Positions 5,607 to 7,144 of a stretch of 7,144 bases of DNA are shown piece after piece; the first letter of the stretch is position 1, and the number at the start of each line of letters is the position of its first letter. Position numbers and translations under genes: made by a program. The notes below the pieces were generated by a model that was not told the DNA's origin, did not search any database, and was given only the letters and a program-made list of their open reading frames with translations. The DNA comes from JBOHSA01 sp050732995 (GTDB lineage Bacteria > Gemmatimonadota > Gemmatimonadetes > Gemmatimonadales > GWC2-71-9), in assembly GCA_050732995.1 (NCBI GenBank), contig JBOHSA010000108.1:1-7144 (forward strand), in the 5' to 3' direction.

Positions 5607-7144
5607 TCAGGACTCGTAGGCCCCGATGTCGTACGCGGTCCCCGTCGGCCGGACGACGCCATCGAAATCGATCGTCACCAGCGTCAAGCTCACCCCGGCG
5701 TCGATCGCCGGGCTCCCGGCCTTCAGATGGAAATCAGCCGGGGCATTCACGAACAGCGGATTCGTGTTGAGTCGATTGTTGATCAACGTCATCCCGGACG
5801 GCGTGCTGACATCGGTCATGGCGCTGCCGGTCGTGATGTTGTGGCTGACCGTGATGGTGCCGGAGAACCCCTGGGCCTCAATCGTCCGGCCGGCTTCGGG
5901 ATTGTAGAAGATGTTGTTCGCGATCAGGCTGTTGGAGATCGACGCGTCCAGCACGATATGCGTGTAGTTCTTGTTGGGGTTGCCGAAGGCGAACGTGTTG
6001 TTGAGCACGTTCATGTTGGTCAGCGACCCCGGATACATCTGGACCGCCCACCCGTGCCGGGTATTGTAGAAGATGTTGTTCCGAATCATGACCCCGTCGG
6101 CCCCCGGGGCCCCGCCGTTGAGATACACCCCGTGGTCCAGGGTCTGATAGCCGGTGAACCCGGTATAGGAGCACCCGTTCTCCCCCGGGAAGAAGCGGCC
6201 GATATCGTGGATCAGATTCCGCTCGATGGTGACGTTCGGCACCTGCACGAAAATCGCCACTTGGCCGTTCGTGTTGGTCGACAGGGTGCAGACCCGGCCG
6301 ATATCGTGGATGTGGTTGCCGACGATCTGCGAGTCATGCCCCCCGTCGTACAGGTCGATGCCGCTGGCGCTGCCCCGGCCGGTCGTGGGGCTCCCCCGGT
6401 TCGCGACGCCGTAGATCTCGAACCCTTCGATCCGCACGTAGCCGACGCCGTTGTTGAGGTCGAACCCTTGGGCCGCCGTGCCATTCACGCCGTCCAGCTT
6501 GGCACCCCACTGGTTGCGCGCCCGGAACGTCACCCACGCGCCGGCGGTCCCGCCCCGATTGATCGCGACCACCGAGCCATCGCCATCGGTGTCGGTGTAG
6601 ACCCCGTTGTCGACGATCACCACATCGCCGGGGACGACTACGTCGGCGGCCTTCTGGATCGTGCTGAACGGCGCCGTGGCGGTACCCGCGTTGGCATCGT
6701 TGCCCGTCGGCGCCACGTAGTAGGTGCCCACGAGCCCCGACGTCACCGTCACGGCACTCGTCCCGCTCACGCCCTCGCTCGTCGCGGTGATCATCGCCGA
6801 CCCGGCCGCCACCCCCGTCACCAGGCCGCTGCCGCTCACGGTCGCGGCCCCGGCGTTGCTCGTCGCCCAGGTCACCACCCGGCCCGCGAGCGGATTGCCG
6901 CCCGCATCCCGCGGCGTGGCCGTCAGCTGCACCGTCGACCCCTGTGGCACACTCGCCGGCGCCGGCGCCACCGTCACCGAGGCGACCGGGACGCTCGTCA
7001 CCGTCACGGCGGCCGTCCCGCTCACGCCCTCGCTCGTCGCGGTGATGGTCGCCGAGCCGACGGCGACCGCGGTGACCAGCCCGCTGGGGCTCACCGCAGC
7101 GACCCCCCCGTTGTTGCTGGACCAGGTCACGGGGCGGCCCACGA
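5607..7144 (-). CDS. BIG_2 domain / right-handed beta-helix surface protein, 5' truncated
   Basis: The frame is open to the window edge, so the true N-terminus is outside; GTG at 7142 is internal to a domain. From it, 511 residues are visible. Residues 1-49 are the end of one BIG_2 Ig-like domain and 51-136 a complete second one (PASVPQGSTVQLTATPRDA, then VTW, GLVTGVAAGSAMITAT). A DUF1565-like entry strand follows (YYVAPTGNDANAG, 141-153). Residues about 172-460 form a right-handed parallel beta-helix with coils such as IVGNHIHDI, IERNLIHDI, IRNNIFYN, LNNTFAFGN and IANNIFYN, and a DTDGDG loop (184-189). The end has GSPAIDAG and DIGAYES. About half of the helix residues match the adjacent lipoprotein by eye. 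Likely exported; a signal peptide and further Ig domains would lie upstream. Probably first gene of a two-gene operon. Function likely in polysaccharide binding or processing; the substrate is unknown. Confidence 0.85.
   Translation of the reverse strand, partial: VGRPVTWSSNNGGVAAVSPSGLVTAVAVGSATITATSEGVSGTAAVTVTSVPVASVTVAPAPASVPQGSTVQLTATPRDAGGNPLAGRVVTWATSNAGAATVSGSGLVTGVAAGSAMITATSEGVSGTSAVTVTSGLVGTYYVAPTGNDANAGTATAPFSTIQKAADVVVPGDVVIVDNGVYTDTDGDGSVVAINRGGTAGAWVTFRARNQWGAKLDGVNGTAAQGFDLNNGVGYVRIEGFEIYGVANRGSPTTGRGSASGIDLYDGGHDSQIVGNHIHDIGRVCTLSTNTNGQVAIFVQVPNVTIERNLIHDIGRFFPGENGCSYTGFTGYQTLDHGVYLNGGAPGADGVMIRNNIFYNTRHGWAVQMYPGSLTNMNVLNNTFAFGNPNKNYTHIVLDASISNSLIANNIFYNPEAGRTIEAQGFSGTITVSHNITTGSAMTDVSTPSGMTLINNRLNTNPLFVNAPADFHLKAGSPAIDAGVSLTLVTIDFDGVVRPTGTAYDIGAYES
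6742..7144 (-). repeat. 255-base tandem BIG_2 repeat (one full, one partial unit)
   Basis: The BIG_2 domains are visible as a direct DNA repeat with a period of 255 bases (85 codons): units start at 6742 and 6997, the second cut by the window end. The most conserved block, 6760-6791 against 7015-7046, is 32 bases identical and encodes the ITATSEGVSGT strand. Such near-identity suggests recent duplication or gene conversion, and more units may lie beyond the window. Confidence 0.85.

Noticed and set aside
5558..5662. Longer N-terminus for the lipoprotein gene
   Set aside because: It would overlap the upstream gene's end and place about 35 polar residues before an evident lipoprotein signal that has its own strong GGAGG.
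4046..5770. 574-codon plus-strand open frame opposite the beta-helix genes
   Set aside because: It is antisense to two paralogues with aligned motifs, spans their gap, and has no recognisable domain or ribosome binding site.
4346..6083. CRISPR or interspersed repeat interpretation of the recurring 17-18-base word
   Set aside because: The copies are in coding phase, irregularly spaced and explained by NNIFY coils of the beta-helix.

Overview
This is a GC-rich bacterial window with an exopolysaccharide or surface-glycan biosynthesis flavour. Taxon can only be inferred: stacked BIG_2 bacterial Ig-like domains in front of a parallel beta-helix, the lipoprotein-type secretion signal and the base composition would fit Gemmatimonadota or another GC-rich Gram-negative soil or sediment lineage. 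No rRNA, tRNA or other marker gene is present to confirm this.

Layout. Bases 1-23 are a pure C run at the window edge. It runs directly into a 5'-truncated, plus-strand asparagine synthase / amidotransferase gene (to 1822). After a 178-base non-coding gap with nested inverted repeats, a 659-residue membrane protein (2001-3980) follows on the same strand. It joins a CapD/FlaA1/WbpM-type four-helix membrane region and NAD(P)-binding domain to an extended-SDR nucleotide-sugar epimerase/dehydratase. A 13-base G run (2900-2912) lies exactly in the linker between the two halves. Convergent to these, after a 41-base gap, two tandem paralogous right-handed beta-helix proteins are read on the minus strand: first (upstream) 7144-5607, truncated by the window edge and carrying BIG_2 domains, then 5557-4022, a lipoprotein with a different Ig-like domain. 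They are 49 bases apart and probably cotranscribed.

How the genes may work together (inference). The plus-strand genes look like cytoplasmic/inner-membrane steps that make or modify an activated sugar (amidation; epimerisation or dehydration). The minus-strand genes encode exported beta-helix proteins of the kind that bind, cleave or epimerise acidic polysaccharides. A plausible reading is one locus for making a surface polymer and for trimming or anchoring it. The points most worth a second look are the homopolymer-bridged domain fusion, the Lys-to-Arg change in its SDR active-site motif, and the paired beta-helix proteins with exchanged N-terminal modules but a conserved core, Cys pair and Asp-rich loop.
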